A DNA stretch of 52,899 bases, taken from the NCBI GenBank assembly GCA_017512145.1, contig JAFWHB010000015.1, forward strand, positions 1 through 52,899, read 5' to 3'. This stretch comes from Mogibacterium sp. (GTDB taxonomy: Bacteria; Bacillota; Clostridia; Peptostreptococcales; Anaerovoracaceae). Below the pieces are notes generated by a model, which searched no databases, was not told where the DNA came from, and was given only the letters and a program-made list of their open reading frames with translations. Positions 1 through 7,672 of this stretch are shown one piece after another (the first letter of the stretch is position 1; each line of letters starts with the position of its first letter). The translations under genes and the position numbers were made by a program.

Positions 1-332
1 AAAGCCTCGATACATACAGGAACTGTGTCTCCTACGTTCAGAGTACCAGGGATGAGTACGTCATCAACAGACTTGGTCAGCTTGAAAGCTGTTGTGGAAG
101 GAGCGAATGATCCGATTCCCAGTGTGTCGAAGAAGTTAGCAACAACACCGATGATGATTGTGGAAATCAGGTTCTTCTTCTCCATACCCTTAGCCCATGT
201 TTCCTTGAAAGTAAGACCTGTTACAGGATCTGGTGTAGGGTCTGCTGCGAGCTGTTTCTGCTTTCTGAGCATGAGAATTACACAAAGTACAACGCCGGCG
301 AGCGAAATCGCCTTAAGAACATACATTCCCAT
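1..332 (-). CDS. TSUP (TauE/SafE) family permease, N-terminal part
   Basis: The gene runs off the left edge, so only the first 110 or so residues are visible. The reading frame gives a first hydrophobic helix (about residues 3-19), a short basic cytoplasmic stretch, then a second helix containing NFFDTLGIGSFAPSTTAFKL and, further on, IPGTLNVGDTVP. These glycine/proline-rich segments are characteristic of the sulfite exporter TauE/SafE (TSUP) anion permeases of the inner membrane. The start at 332 has a GGAGG at 341-345, eight bases upstream. A promoter lies at 420-447. The substrate (sulfite, sulfonate or another organic anion) cannot be told from this fragment. Confidence 0.8.
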   Translation of the reverse strand, partial: MGMYVLKAISLAGVVLCVILMLRKQKQLAADPTPDPVTGLTFKETWAKGMEKKNLISTIIIGVVANFFDTLGIGSFAPSTTAFKLTKSVDDVLIPGTLNVGDTVPVCIEA

Positions 333-419
333 AAAATAAACCTCCATAAATAATAGTTAATAATGAGATGTGCATGCAAAGACTACCATAATGATAGACT
401 CTACATTTTGTTATAACTG

Positions 420-447
420 ATTATAACATTTCTTAAAACAAAGTCAA
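420..447 (-). promoter_or_regulatory. Sigma-A-type promoter for the TSUP gene
   Basis: Read on the minus strand there is TTGACT (447-442), a 16-base spacer and a perfect TATAAT (425-420). The predicted transcript would begin near 412, giving a leader of about 80 bases before the TSUP start at 332. Confidence 0.6.
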
Positions 448-512
448 TATAATGTGATAGTTTTGTGACGGGATTGCGACATTTTTTTGTCAAAGACCAG
501 TTATCTCCTCTT

Positions 513-541
513 TTGCTTTTATATAGAATATATAGTACAAT
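513..541 (+). promoter_or_regulatory. Sigma-A-type promoter for the 625-1840 operon
   Basis: TTGCTT (513-518), a 17-base spacer and TACAAT (536-541) lie upstream of the first plus-strand gene. The leader to the ATG at 625 would be about 77 bases. Confidence 0.55.
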
Positions 542-624
542 TCACTAGAATGAGTATCAGAGAGGTAACGGACGAGGCCTGTTTATTGATAAATTCTATA
601 GTTTAGTGAGAAGGAGCTTGATAT

Positions 625-1236
625 ATGACACTTAATCCTAACAATGATGTTTACACCGGAGATCTCAGTATCCTTAATGTAAGGAAACAAGCCTGGGCCA
701 GGGGTGACAAGAAGTCCGAGATATGGCGAAAGCTTACATGGGTAGCAATTGCTGTAGGTCTGGTTTTCATCATATTTGTCTCAACAAGAACTTATGGTGG
801 AACTACAATGCAGAGTCAGCTGCCTCTGCATCTTTCCATCTGGTGTACGCTGCTTGTCATTTTTCTTGTATCACGCCAGAGCAAGAAGACTGCGCAGAAG
901 CCTTTTGACGGATTCCACAGTGCGAGATTCGAGGTGGATGATGACACAGTTTATTATGTGTATCAGAAGGGTATGACTCTGAGGACTTACTATATCCATG
1001 ATAACGATATTAAGAAGATAATCCGTGATGATGAGGCAGGAGTCCTGATCATTCAGGGTGATGCCAAAGTCAACATCCAGAGGCGCGGAGGGGAGACCGA
1101 GGAGCCTGTTACTGAATTCTATGCTCTGGTTCCGTTCGATAAGTATGACCTTGATGACCTTCTGGAGCCCTACAAGAAGAAGGTTACAAGAGCTAATGGC
1201 AAGCTTCGTGAGAAATACTCAGCAGAACATCAATAA
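625..1236 (+). CDS. Two-helix membrane protein with PH-like C-terminal domain
   Basis: This 203-residue protein of unknown function has a charged N-terminus, two predicted membrane helices (about residues 38-54 and 66-83) and a soluble C-terminal domain of about 110 residues rich in alternating beta-type segments (FEVDDDTVYYVY, LIIQGDAKVNIQ), ending in a Lys-rich tail. The plan resembles YcxB/bacterial PH-domain membrane proteins, but no diagnostic motif is visible. AAGGAG at 611-616 precedes the ATG. The next gene starts 13 bases after the stop, so the two are probably co-transcribed. The gene at 1898-2782 has a similar overall plan. Confidence 0.65.
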   Translation: MTLNPNNDVYTGDLSILNVRKQAWARGDKKSEIWRKLTWVAIAVGLVFIIFVSTRTYGGTTMQSQLPLHLSIWCTLLVIFLVSRQSKKTAQKPFDGFHSARFEVDDDTVYYVYQKGMTLRTYYIHDNDIKKIIRDDEAGVLIIQGDAKVNIQRRGGETEEPVTEFYALVPFDKYDLDDLLEPYKKKVTRANGKLREKYSAEHQ

Positions 1237-1249
1237 GAGGTAGACAATC

Positions 1250-1840
1250 ATGAGAAATCCTAACAGAGATGCCATGAAGAGAAGGCAGGAAAATGAGGCT
1301 GTCGTAAGACCGGATACCATAGTGATCGCAAGTGGTAAGTATGGCAGCTGTCATCAGTATACACAGTGGCTGATAGACAGACTCGGAGCCGATGCTCTTC
1401 CGTATGCAAAGCAGACTCTCGGATATGTGACGATGTACAGGAACATAATTTGGATCGGAGCTATCAAGGATGCCGCAATAAGTGATGTAGGTGTTCTGTG
1501 GCAGAACTATGGCAACTTTGGCCTCTCCGGCAAGAAGATAATCGTCTGCGGAGTTGGACTTGGTAATCCTGATAATAAGGATTACTTTGACAAGGTAATG
1601 CGCAGGAGCGGAGCAGACCAGGGCTTCAGTTCGAACTACATCCTCCCGGGAAGGATAGACAGGAGCAAACTCAGGATGCTTGATAAGCCGATGTTCGACA
1701 AGTTCCTTGTCGATGCGGAGAGGATATACGGACAGGAAACAGCTCAGATGATCCTGAGAAGAGCGACCGAGAATTACAACGGAGTGGATGTAAGAGCCCT
1801 CGAGCCTGTTATTGAGGAGATTCTTGCAACAAGAGATTAG
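1250..1840 (+). CDS. Flavodoxin-like domain protein (HemG/flavodoxin_5 type)
   Basis: The 196-residue protein begins with a charged segment. A flavodoxin-like fold then follows: IVIASGKYGSCHQYTQWL (about residues 25-42) matches the strand and FMN-phosphate loop of the group related to protoporphyrinogen oxidase HemG. A second region, NIIWIGAIKDAAISDVGV, and then KKIIVCGVGLGNP follow, as in that family. It probably binds FMN in the cytoplasm and acts as an electron carrier or small oxidoreductase. A heme role is not supported by any neighbour. AGAGGTAG at 1235-1242 is a usable ribosome site. It is the second gene of a two-gene unit ending at the terminator at 1860. Confidence 0.65.
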   Translation: MRNPNRDAMKRRQENEAVVRPDTIVIASGKYGSCHQYTQWLIDRLGADALPYAKQTLGYVTMYRNIIWIGAIKDAAISDVGVLWQNYGNFGLSGKKIIVCGVGLGNPDNKDYFDKVMRRSGADQGFSSNYILPGRIDRSKLRMLDKPMFDKFLVDAERIYGQETAQMILRRATENYNGVDVRALEPVIEEILATRD

Positions 1841-1859
1841 TATATATAATAAAGAAGAA

Positions 1860-1881
1860 GACCCTGCCATGAGGCAGGGTC
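1860..1881. terminator. Hairpin between convergent genes
   Basis: A perfect 9-bp stem (GACCCTGCC / GGCAGGGTC) with an ATGA loop sits between the plus-strand flavodoxin-like gene and the minus-strand YcxB-like gene. The run after it on the plus strand is ATTTATAT; on the minus strand it is CTTCTTCTT. It probably serves both directions, though neither T-run is strong. Confidence 0.65.
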
Positions 1882-1897
1882 ATTTATATGCCTTGGA

Positions 1898-2782
1898 TTA
1901 TTTCTGCTCCATTGCACGCATTGCGCGTCTCTTCTTCATCTGATCACTGAAGCTTGTCGGTATCCAGATGCAGGCCTTCTTGCTCTTCTTGTATATGAAC
2001 TCTTCGAATTCCTTAGGGTCGCCGATGGTGAATCTTGACTTAGGGAGAATGAAGAAATCCTTGTTCCGGAGAGCCATATAATAGAACTTATCATCATAAT
2101 AGAATGAGATGATTTCTTTGTAGTTCTTGATATATGATGTGAGATCAGTGCCTGTATAGAAGGAAGCATCATCCTTGGTGAATTCATATGTGAATACGGT
2201 GCGGTTCTTATAATCAGGATCACTGTTCTTGGTGAGAGCCAGCGAAATATACTGTCTGAACAGGGCAAGAAGAATGAAAAGCGCACCGATTACCCAGCAT
2301 GCTATCTTGAGTCCCTGTATCTTAAGGAAGAAACCCGGAACCAGAATGAGTATGCCGTAGAATATCATTCTTCCTGTTACGCGTGGATGATACACCCTGT
2401 ACGTAAAGGTGATGAAGGCCTTGAGAACATCAGAGTCTCTCATGGTCCTGACCTGATAGAGAATTTCGTTCTCAGGTGCAGCAGGAGCTGCCTCTGCCTG
2501 CTTAGGTTCCTCGGCTGCAGCAGGCTTAGAAGATGCATTTTTGCCTATCTTCTTGCCGGCGTTCTTGTTGCGCGAAGGCTGAACCTGAGGGCTTTGCTTC
2601 TGAGTGTTCTGTGACTGCTTCTGCTTGTTCTTGGCTTCGTTCTTCTCGGCTGCAGCAGCACGTCTTTCCTGTTCGGCGTGCTTGGCCTGCTCAGCGCTGA
2701 CAGCCTCCTGAGCCTTGCCCTTGCCGGTGCTTTGCTTGCTGCTGTTATTACCGGATTTGTTCTTTCTTGAAGTGTTCTTCAT
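1898..2782 (-). CDS. YcxB-like membrane protein with long Lys/Gln/Ala-rich N-terminus
   Basis: The first hundred or so residues are low-complexity (Lys, Gln, Ala, Glu, Asn). Then come LYQVRTMRDSDVLKAFITFT, two membrane helices (roughly 145-190) and a C-terminal domain, VFTYEFTKDDASFYT through FFILPKSRFTIGDPKEF, which matches the layout of the YcxB-like domain: an input strand set followed by an LPKxxF segment. The ATG at 2782 was chosen because GGGGGAG lies at 2795-2801. A TTG at 2803 would put that ribosome site inside the gene. A promoter is visible at 2830-2858. Function is unknown; the tail suggests a membrane-anchored protein with a flexible basic cytoplasmic segment. Confidence 0.65.
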   Translation of the reverse strand: MKNTSRKNKSGNNSSKQSTGKGKAQEAVSAEQAKHAEQERRAAAAEKNEAKNKQKQSQNTQKQSPQVQPSRNKNAGKKIGKNASSKPAAAEEPKQAEAAPAAPENEILYQVRTMRDSDVLKAFITFTYRVYHPRVTGRMIFYGILILVPGFFLKIQGLKIACWVIGALFILLALFRQYISLALTKNSDPDYKNRTVFTYEFTKDDASFYTGTDLTSYIKNYKEIISFYYDDKFYYMALRNKDFFILPKSRFTIGDPKEFEEFIYKKSKKACIWIPTSFSDQMKKRRAMRAMEQK

Positions 2783-2829
2783 TATATTATTATTCTCCCC
2801 CAATGCTGAAGATTGTTCTCTACATCAGT

Positions 2830-2858
2830 AGTATAAACGCAAAACCAGCCTTTGTAAA
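2830..2858 (-). promoter_or_regulatory. Promoter of the YcxB-like gene
   Basis: On the minus strand, TTTACA (2858-2853), a 17-base spacer and TATACT (2835-2830). The transcript would start near 2823, about 40 bases before the ATG at 2782. Confidence 0.6.
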
Positions 2859-2891
2859 CTCGAATCAGAGGCCGCCGGAGAGGGGGAGAAG

Positions 2892-2947
2892 TGTCAAACA
2901 AAATGTTTGACAGAAAGAACAATAGCTGTCAAATAAAATGTTTGACA
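2892..2947. promoter_or_regulatory. Two tandem palindromic operators before ylxM-ffh
   Basis: Two near-identical 21-bp palindromes lie at 2892-2912 (TGTCAAAC-N5-GTTTGACA) and 2927-2947 (TGTCAAAT-N5-GTTTGACA). Both have the same spacer AAAAT, and their centres are 35 bp apart. The right arm of the second one is the -35 hexamer of the ylxM promoter. The form is that of a dimeric repressor site, but I recognise no regulator for it. Confidence 0.65.
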
Positions 2948-2970
2948 CTATAGGCTCCTTGTGTTATTTT
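2942..2970 (+). promoter_or_regulatory. Promoter of the SRP/ribosome operon
   Basis: A consensus TTGACA (2942-2947), a 17-base spacer and TATTTT (2965-2970) precede ylxM. The -35 box is part of the second palindrome, so a protein bound there would be expected to block polymerase. Confidence 0.6.
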
Positions 2971-2991
2971 ATACAGGCGTGATTTATTGGG

Positions 2992-3381
2992 ATGATCATG
3001 TTTGCGGATGGCAGTCAGATGGCAGAAGTTATTCATAAAGACAACAGCATAGACAGGATCGAGTATCAGAGTTTGCTATATGATTTCTACGGCACTCTTC
3101 TGAGTAACAGCCAGAATGCTGTAATGTCTCTCTATCATGAGGATAATCTGAGCCTCTCAGAGATTGCCGAGGAGCTCGGACTCAGCAGACAGGCTGTCCA
3201 CTACACGCTCAAGAAGGCTGAGCACGCTCTCGAAGAATATGAGAGCAAGCTGCATCTGGTATCCTCATATGAGAAGAATCAGGAGCTTGCAGCAAAGGCG
3301 GCCGGAATTCTTAACAAAGAGAAGTTAACCGAACATGACAGACATACTGTCATGTCAATAATAGGAAAGATCACGGAGTAG
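2992..3381 (+). CDS. ylxM: YlxM (UPF0122), SRP-operon helix-turn-helix protein
   Basis: A 129-residue protein with a sigma-70 region-4-like helix-turn-helix: LYHEDNLSLSEIAEELGLSR at about residues 47-66, then QAVHYTLKKAEHALEEYE. This is the signature of YlxM, the small DNA-binding-like protein encoded just before ffh in Firmicutes and implicated in SRP function. It starts at ATG 2992, shortly after the promoter, with only a weak ribosome site; an in-frame ATG at 2998 is an alternative. The stop is three bases before ffh. Confidence 0.9.
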   Translation: MIMFADGSQMAEVIHKDNSIDRIEYQSLLYDFYGTLLSNSQNAVMSLYHEDNLSLSEIAEELGLSRQAVHYTLKKAEHALEEYESKLHLVSSYEKNQELAAKAAGILNKEKLTEHDRHTVMSIIGKITE

Positions 3382-3383
3382 AT

Positions 3384-4727
3384 ATGGCATTCGAAGGACT
3401 TTCAGAAAAATTACAAGGAGCATTCAAGGACCTCAAGGGTCAGGGCGTTGTCACCGAGAAGGACTTTGACAATGCGATGAGAGTCGTCAAGATGGCACTT
3501 CTTGAAGCTGATGTCAACTTCAAGGTAGTCAAGGACTTTGTCGCTACTATCAAGGATAAGGCTCTTGGTGCAGGTGTCCTTAACAGTCTCACTCCGGACC
3601 AGATGGTCGTCAAGATCGTAAGAGACGAGCTTGTCGACATGATGGGCGGGACCGGCTCCAAGCTGACATATTCACCTAGCGGATTCACAGTATATATGCT
3701 GGTGGGTCTTCAGGGAACAGGTAAGACAACTACCGCAGGCAAGCTTGCTGCATATCTCAAGCAGACAGGCAAGCACCCGATGCTCGCTGCTTGCGATATC
3801 TACAGACCGGCTGCTATCGATCAGCTGGAGATCGTAGGTAAGGCTGTCAACACACCTGTATATGTTGACAGAGAAGTACATGACGCTGAGAAGATCGCAC
3901 TTGCTGCAGTCAAAGAGGCTCAGAACAAGGGCTGTAACGTCCTCATCGTGGATACGGCAGGACGTCTTCAGATAGACGAGACTCTCATGAACGAGCTCAA
4001 GACACTCAAGAAGTCAGTAAGACCTCATGAGATTCTCCTCGTAGTCGACGCTCTTACCGGTCAGGATGCTGTCAACATCGCGAACGGATTCAATGACGCT
4101 CTCGGAGTAGACGGAATCATCATGACCAAGATGGACGGTGACTCAAGAGGCGGTGCTGCTCTGTCAGTCAAGGCTGTAACAGGCAAGCCGATCAAGTTCA
4201 TGGGTACCGGCGAGAAGTACAACGCTCTCGAGCCTTTCTATCCTGACAGGATCGCATCAAGGATCCTCGGAATGGGAGACGTTATGAGCCTCATCGAGCA
4301 GGCTGAGAACGCTTTCGAAGAGGAAGAGGTCAGGAAGCTCGAAGAGAAGATCAGGAAGAACAAGTTTGACCTTGATGACTTCCTCGGTCAGATGAGACAG
4401 ATCAACAAGCTCGGCGGACTCAGCAAGCTGATCGACATGATCCCGGGAATCTCGGCAGCCGACAAGAAGAATCTCGATCTTGAGCAGGGCAGGAATGAAC
4501 TCAAGAAGATGGAGGCTATCATCCTCTCCATGACACCTAAGGAAAGACGTGACCCTGGCATTCTGAATGCGTCAAGGCGTAAGAGAATAGCAGCAGGATC
4601 CGGAACATCGGTCCAGGCAGTCAACCAGCTCATCAAGAAGTATGAAGAGATGAAGAAGATGACCAAGGTCATCAGCAATCCTAATTCGAAGAAGGCGCGC
4701 AGCATGATGCGCAATCTCGGATTCTAG
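3384..4727 (+). CDS. ffh: Signal recognition particle protein Ffh (SRP54)
   Basis: The GTPase subunit of the signal recognition particle, which targets nascent membrane and secreted proteins to FtsY and SecYEG. At 447 residues it has the normal length. The N-domain helices (1-85) are followed by the G domain with GLQGTGKTT at about 107-115, DTAGRLQ, TKMDGDSRGG and GTGEKY, then the methionine-rich M domain (MTPKERRDPGILNASRRKRIAAGSG) that binds the 4.5S RNA and signal peptides. The C-terminus is KKARSMMRNLGF. It follows ylxM directly. Confidence 0.97.
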   Translation: MAFEGLSEKLQGAFKDLKGQGVVTEKDFDNAMRVVKMALLEADVNFKVVKDFVATIKDKALGAGVLNSLTPDQMVVKIVRDELVDMMGGTGSKLTYSPSGFTVYMLVGLQGTGKTTTAGKLAAYLKQTGKHPMLAACDIYRPAAIDQLEIVGKAVNTPVYVDREVHDAEKIALAAVKEAQNKGCNVLIVDTAGRLQIDETLMNELKTLKKSVRPHEILLVVDALTGQDAVNIANGFNDALGVDGIIMTKMDGDSRGGAALSVKAVTGKPIKFMGTGEKYNALEPFYPDRIASRILGMGDVMSLIEQAENAFEEEEVRKLEEKIRKNKFDLDDFLGQMRQINKLGGLSKLIDMIPGISAADKKNLDLEQGRNELKKMEAIILSMTPKERRDPGILNASRRKRIAAGSGTSVQAVNQLIKKYEEMKKMTKVISNPNSKKARSMMRNLGF

Positions 4728-4814
4728 AACAGTTATTGATCCCTGCTGCAAATACGTGCGGCGGATTATATAAAACAATGAAATAATAATATAAATACCA
4801 ATCAGGAGGAAATT

Positions 4815-5057
4815 ATGGTAAAGATCAGACTTAAGAGAATGGGAGCTCACAAGAAGCCTTTCTACAGAGTAGTAGTAGCAGATTCAAGAACACCTAGAAA
4901 TGGTAAGTTCATCGAGGAGATCGGAACTTATGATCCACTGAAGAACCCTTCAGAAATCAAGATCGACAACGAAGCTGCTAAGAAGTGGCTTGCTAACGGA
5001 GCTCAGCCTACAGATACAGTAAGAGCACTTCTCAAGAAATCAGGTGCTATCGAATAA
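4815..5057 (+). CDS. rpsP: 30S ribosomal protein S16
   Basis: An 80-residue protein beginning [20 protein letters not shown], which with [13 protein letters not shown] is diagnostic for bacterial S16. The length is usual. AGGAGG at 4805-4810 sits before the ATG. An 87-base gap after ffh holds no clear terminator or promoter, so the operon probably reads through. Confidence 0.98.
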   Translation: MVKIRLKRMGAHKKPFYRVVVADSRTPRNGKFIEEIGTYDPLKNPSEIKIDNEAAKKWLANGAQPTDTVRALLKKSGAIE

Positions 5058-5071
5058 GGAAGGAAGGGACA

Positions 5072-5305
5072 ATGGGAAGTCTAGTAGAAGTAATTGCTAG
5101 AGCTCTTGTTTCCAGGCCTGACGAAGTTAGGGTTACTGAAGAAGTAGACGGAAAAGACGTCCTTGTTAAGCTGCAGGTCGCAGATGAAGATATCGGTAAG
5201 ATCATCGGAAAATCAGGCCGCATTGCAAAGGCAATCAGGACGGTAGTCAAGGCTGCAGCAATTAAGCATAATCTAAGAGTCACGGTGGAGATCGTTGAAG
5301 AATAG
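5072..5305 (+). CDS. khpA: KH-domain RNA-binding protein KhpA (YlqC)
   Basis: A 77-residue single type-II KH domain with the GKIIGKSGRIAKAIRTVV segment carrying the RNA-contacting GxxG loop. KhpA family proteins bind many transcripts together with KhpB and affect cell size and division in Gram-positive bacteria. No khpB is present in this window. It lies between rpsP and rimM as in most Firmicutes, and its last 11 bases overlap rimM. Confidence 0.93.
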   Translation: MGSLVEVIARALVSRPDEVRVTEEVDGKDVLVKLQVADEDIGKIIGKSGRIAKAIRTVVKAAAIKHNLRVTVEIVEE

Positions 5306-5819
5306 AGAAGCTGACGAAATAGTATACATCGGGAAGATAGGCAGCAGCGTAGGCTTAAGAGGCGAAGTAAGAGTCACGCTTGCTGCACCTGATTCCGACA
5401 ATCTGAAGGAGGGCAAAGTCCTCCTTCTTAAGCATGCAGGAAGTGAGATCAGGACTGTATGCTCCAGAGTAAGGCAGCAGAATGGAAGGCCTGTCATCAA
5501 GGTCGAGGCTGCTGATGACAGAACTGCAGCCGAGCAGCTGAGAGGCATGGAGATTTATATCTATGCAGCAGATCTCGAGGAGCTCCCTGAGGGTGAGCAT
5601 TATGTAAGAGATCTTATCGGATACTCCGTATATGATCTTGCAAGTGATACCGAGATCGGCAAACTTAGCGATGTTATCCAGAATACTGCCCAGAATGTCC
5701 TCGAAGTAGAGACACCGGACGGCAAGCAGGTCCTTATACCTGCTGTTGATGCCTTCATGAAGAAGATCGATGATGAGAGAGAAGTCATCGAAGTAGAGCT
5801 TATTCCGGGATTTATTTAA
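5295..5819 (+). CDS. rimM: Ribosome maturation factor RimM
   Basis: A 174-residue protein with the N-terminal RimM barrel (YIGKIGSSVGLRGEVRV, about residues 11-27) and the PRC-like C-terminal barrel (DLIGYSVYD ... VLIPAVDAFMKKID). It assists late maturation of the 30S head and binds S19. I use the TTG at 5295 because it supplies GGTGGAG just upstream and no ATG is available before the conserved core. This start overlaps khpA by 11 bases, which suggests translational coupling. Confidence 0.93.
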   Translation: MKNREADEIVYIGKIGSSVGLRGEVRVTLAAPDSDNLKEGKVLLLKHAGSEIRTVCSRVRQQNGRPVIKVEAADDRTAAEQLRGMEIYIYAADLEELPEGEHYVRDLIGYSVYDLASDTEIGKLSDVIQNTAQNVLEVETPDGKQVLIPAVDAFMKKIDDEREVIEVELIPGFI

Positions 5820-5822
5820 ACG

Positions 5823-6554
5823 ATGAGAATCAACATACTTACGATCTTTCCGGAGATGTTCACTCCGCTGAGAGCGAGCATGCTCGGAAGAGCAATCGAC
5901 AACGGAATACTTGAGCTGTGTATTACGGATATCCGTGACTATACTCTGGACAAGCACAACCGTGTGGACGATACTCCGTATGGCGGAGGCGCCGGTATGG
6001 TGATGCAGGTGCAGCCGATACTTGATGCGTTCAGAGGGAGCAACTTTGGCGGAACTGTTCTGTACATGTCACCAAGAGGCGAGATGCTTACGGGAGAGCT
6101 TGCGAGAGAACTCTCCGGGCTCGACGAGATCACGATACTCTGCGGACATTACGAGGGCGTCGACCAGAGGGTCCTTGATTCACTTGAAGCAAGAGAGGTA
6201 TCGATCGGCGACTATATCCTGACCGGCGGAGAACTGCCGGCAATGGTTCTTATAGATACTATGGCAAGATTCATAGAGGGCGTGCTCTCGAGCGAAGAAT
6301 CTGCTCTTGATGAATCTGTGTATTCGGGTCTTCTTGAGTACCCGCAGTACTCTAAGCCTCGCGTGTATGAGGGCATGGAAGTACCGGAAGTGCTGCTGTC
6401 AGGGAATCATCAGGAAATCAGCAAGTGGCGGTGGGAAGAATCTCTCAGACTCACCTCCGAGAGGAGACCGGATCTGATGGAGAAGTACCTCGAAAGACCT
6501 CATGAGCTGACCCGCAAAGAGAAGGCTATACTGGATAAATACAGGAAACAATAG
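5823..6554 (+). CDS. trmD: tRNA (guanine37-N1)-methyltransferase TrmD
   Basis: A 243-residue SPOUT methyltransferase that makes m1G37 in tRNAs with G36 and so prevents frameshifting. Visible motifs are MRINILTIFPEMF at the start, DDTPYGGGAGMVMQ, the trefoil-knot AdoMet site with ILCGHYEGVDQRV and SIGDYILTGGE, and the C-terminal SGNHQEISKWR helix. It starts three bases after the rimM stop. Usually rplS follows trmD; here it does not, and a terminator-like hairpin ends the operon. Confidence 0.97.
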   Translation: MRINILTIFPEMFTPLRASMLGRAIDNGILELCITDIRDYTLDKHNRVDDTPYGGGAGMVMQVQPILDAFRGSNFGGTVLYMSPRGEMLTGELARELSGLDEITILCGHYEGVDQRVLDSLEAREVSIGDYILTGGELPAMVLIDTMARFIEGVLSSEESALDESVYSGLLEYPQYSKPRVYEGMEVPEVLLSGNHQEISKWRWEESLRLTSERRPDLMEKYLERPHELTRKEKAILDKYRKQ

Positions 6555-6580
6555 CCACACAAAATATAGTAATTTTGACG

Positions 6581-6616
6581 GCCTCGAGTAAATATATATT
6601 GTACTGCGAGGCTTTT
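6581..6616 (+). terminator. Terminator after trmD
   Basis: GCCTCG-AGTA pairs with TACT-(G)-CGAGGC around an 11-base AT-rich loop, with one bulged G, followed by TTTT. It separates the SRP operon from the division cluster. Confidence 0.55.
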
Positions 6617-6628
6617 GTATTGTATAAT
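6599..6628 (+). promoter_or_regulatory. Possible promoter of the HlyD-like/division operon
   Basis: TTGTAC (6599-6604), an 18-base spacer and a perfect TATAAT (6623-6628), with the predicted start near 6635. GAAGAGG at 6634-6640 is the ribosome site for the ATG at 6647, so the leader would be very short, about 12 bases. Confidence 0.5.
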
Positions 6629-6646
6629 TTGACGAAGAGGGCCTAT

Positions 6647-7672
6647 ATGAAGAAGAAGTGGTTTACAACGATTTTCATATATATTGTACTGGTTGCAATC
6701 TGCATAGCGGTCGTATATGTTGTGCCATCTGTAAGAGGCCTTCTTGAGAAGACTTATGTTACAGAATGGAATACGATCAGCATTTCTGATGAAGTCTCAG
6801 GATATATCGTCAGGGACGAATTCGTCTATGTTGCCTCTGAAGATTGTGAGGTAACAAGGAAGGCTGTACACAACAATCTTGTCAAGGCCGGCAGTAAGGT
6901 CGTCGATATCAAGGCTGACGAGGAGACTGAGTCTGATGATGGTTCTTCTGTAGCACACAAGTACAGGGATATTCTGGACACACTTGGCGACAAGACCATC
7001 TCAACTGAGAGCGGCAGGACGCAGCAGGCAGGTTACATCAGCTACTTCATCGATGGCGAAGAAGACCGTCTGTCGACATACCGCCTGAGAGACCTTAACG
7101 AAGATCATTTCAAGAAGTTCGCGTCCAAGACTGCAGTCGATACTGTAGAAGGCAAGTGTTCTAAGGGCGAGCCGATCTTCAAGGTCACCAGGAACAGCAA
7201 GTGGTATCTTGTCTTCTATCTCAAGAACGCTGATGCAGAGAAGTACAGTGTAGGACGTACTGTCAGGATCAGAGTCGGAGAAGAGGATGTTCCGGTCAAG
7301 GTGGCGGATATAGAGCCAGGTGAGAAGACTACCAGGATATCTCTTTCGTGCAAGCTGTTCTTCGAGGGATTCCTTGAAGAGAGGACTCTTGATACTGTAG
7401 TAACACTCGCAAGTGCGGAGGGACTTGTCCTCAAGGATTCCAGTCTTGTGGAGAAGGACGGACAGATAGGAGTCCTTGTCAAGAACAAGCTCGGCGAGCA
7501 CGTATTCAAGCCTGTTTCAATCAAGGCTGATAATGGAGAGAACTGTGTTGCATATTCCGACATCTATGTTGATGAGGGAGGCAACTTCGTAGAGACGATA
7601 GGGACATACGATGAGATCGTAGAGTCACCTACACAAGAAGAAATAGACAAGTTAAATAATCAGGAATCATGA
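6647..7672 (+). CDS. HlyD-like membrane-fusion protein of the division cluster
   Basis: A 341-residue protein with one N-terminal membrane anchor (TTIFIYIVLVAICIAVVYVV, residues 6-25) and a large extracytoplasmic part. The part begins with ISISDEVSGYIVRDEFVYVA, resembling the first half of a biotinyl/lipoyl-like hairpin, and continues with barrel-type strands (GRTVRIRVGEEDVPVKVADI). Proteins of this kind are found just before the YggS-SepF-DivIVA genes in several Clostridia and are usually labelled HlyD-family adaptors. No ABC or RND partner is adjacent. ATG 6647 was chosen for its ribosome site. It overlaps the next gene (ATGA). Confidence 0.65.
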   Translation: MKKKWFTTIFIYIVLVAICIAVVYVVPSVRGLLEKTYVTEWNTISISDEVSGYIVRDEFVYVASEDCEVTRKAVHNNLVKAGSKVVDIKADEETESDDGSSVAHKYRDILDTLGDKTISTESGRTQQAGYISYFIDGEEDRLSTYRLRDLNEDHFKKFASKTAVDTVEGKCSKGEPIFKVTRNSKWYLVFYLKNADAEKYSVGRTVRIRVGEEDVPVKVADIEPGEKTTRISLSCKLFFEGFLEERTLDTVVTLASAEGLVLKDSSLVEKDGQIGVLVKNKLGEHVFKPVSIKADNGENCVAYSDIYVDEGGNFVETIGTYDEIVESPTQEEIDKLNNQES

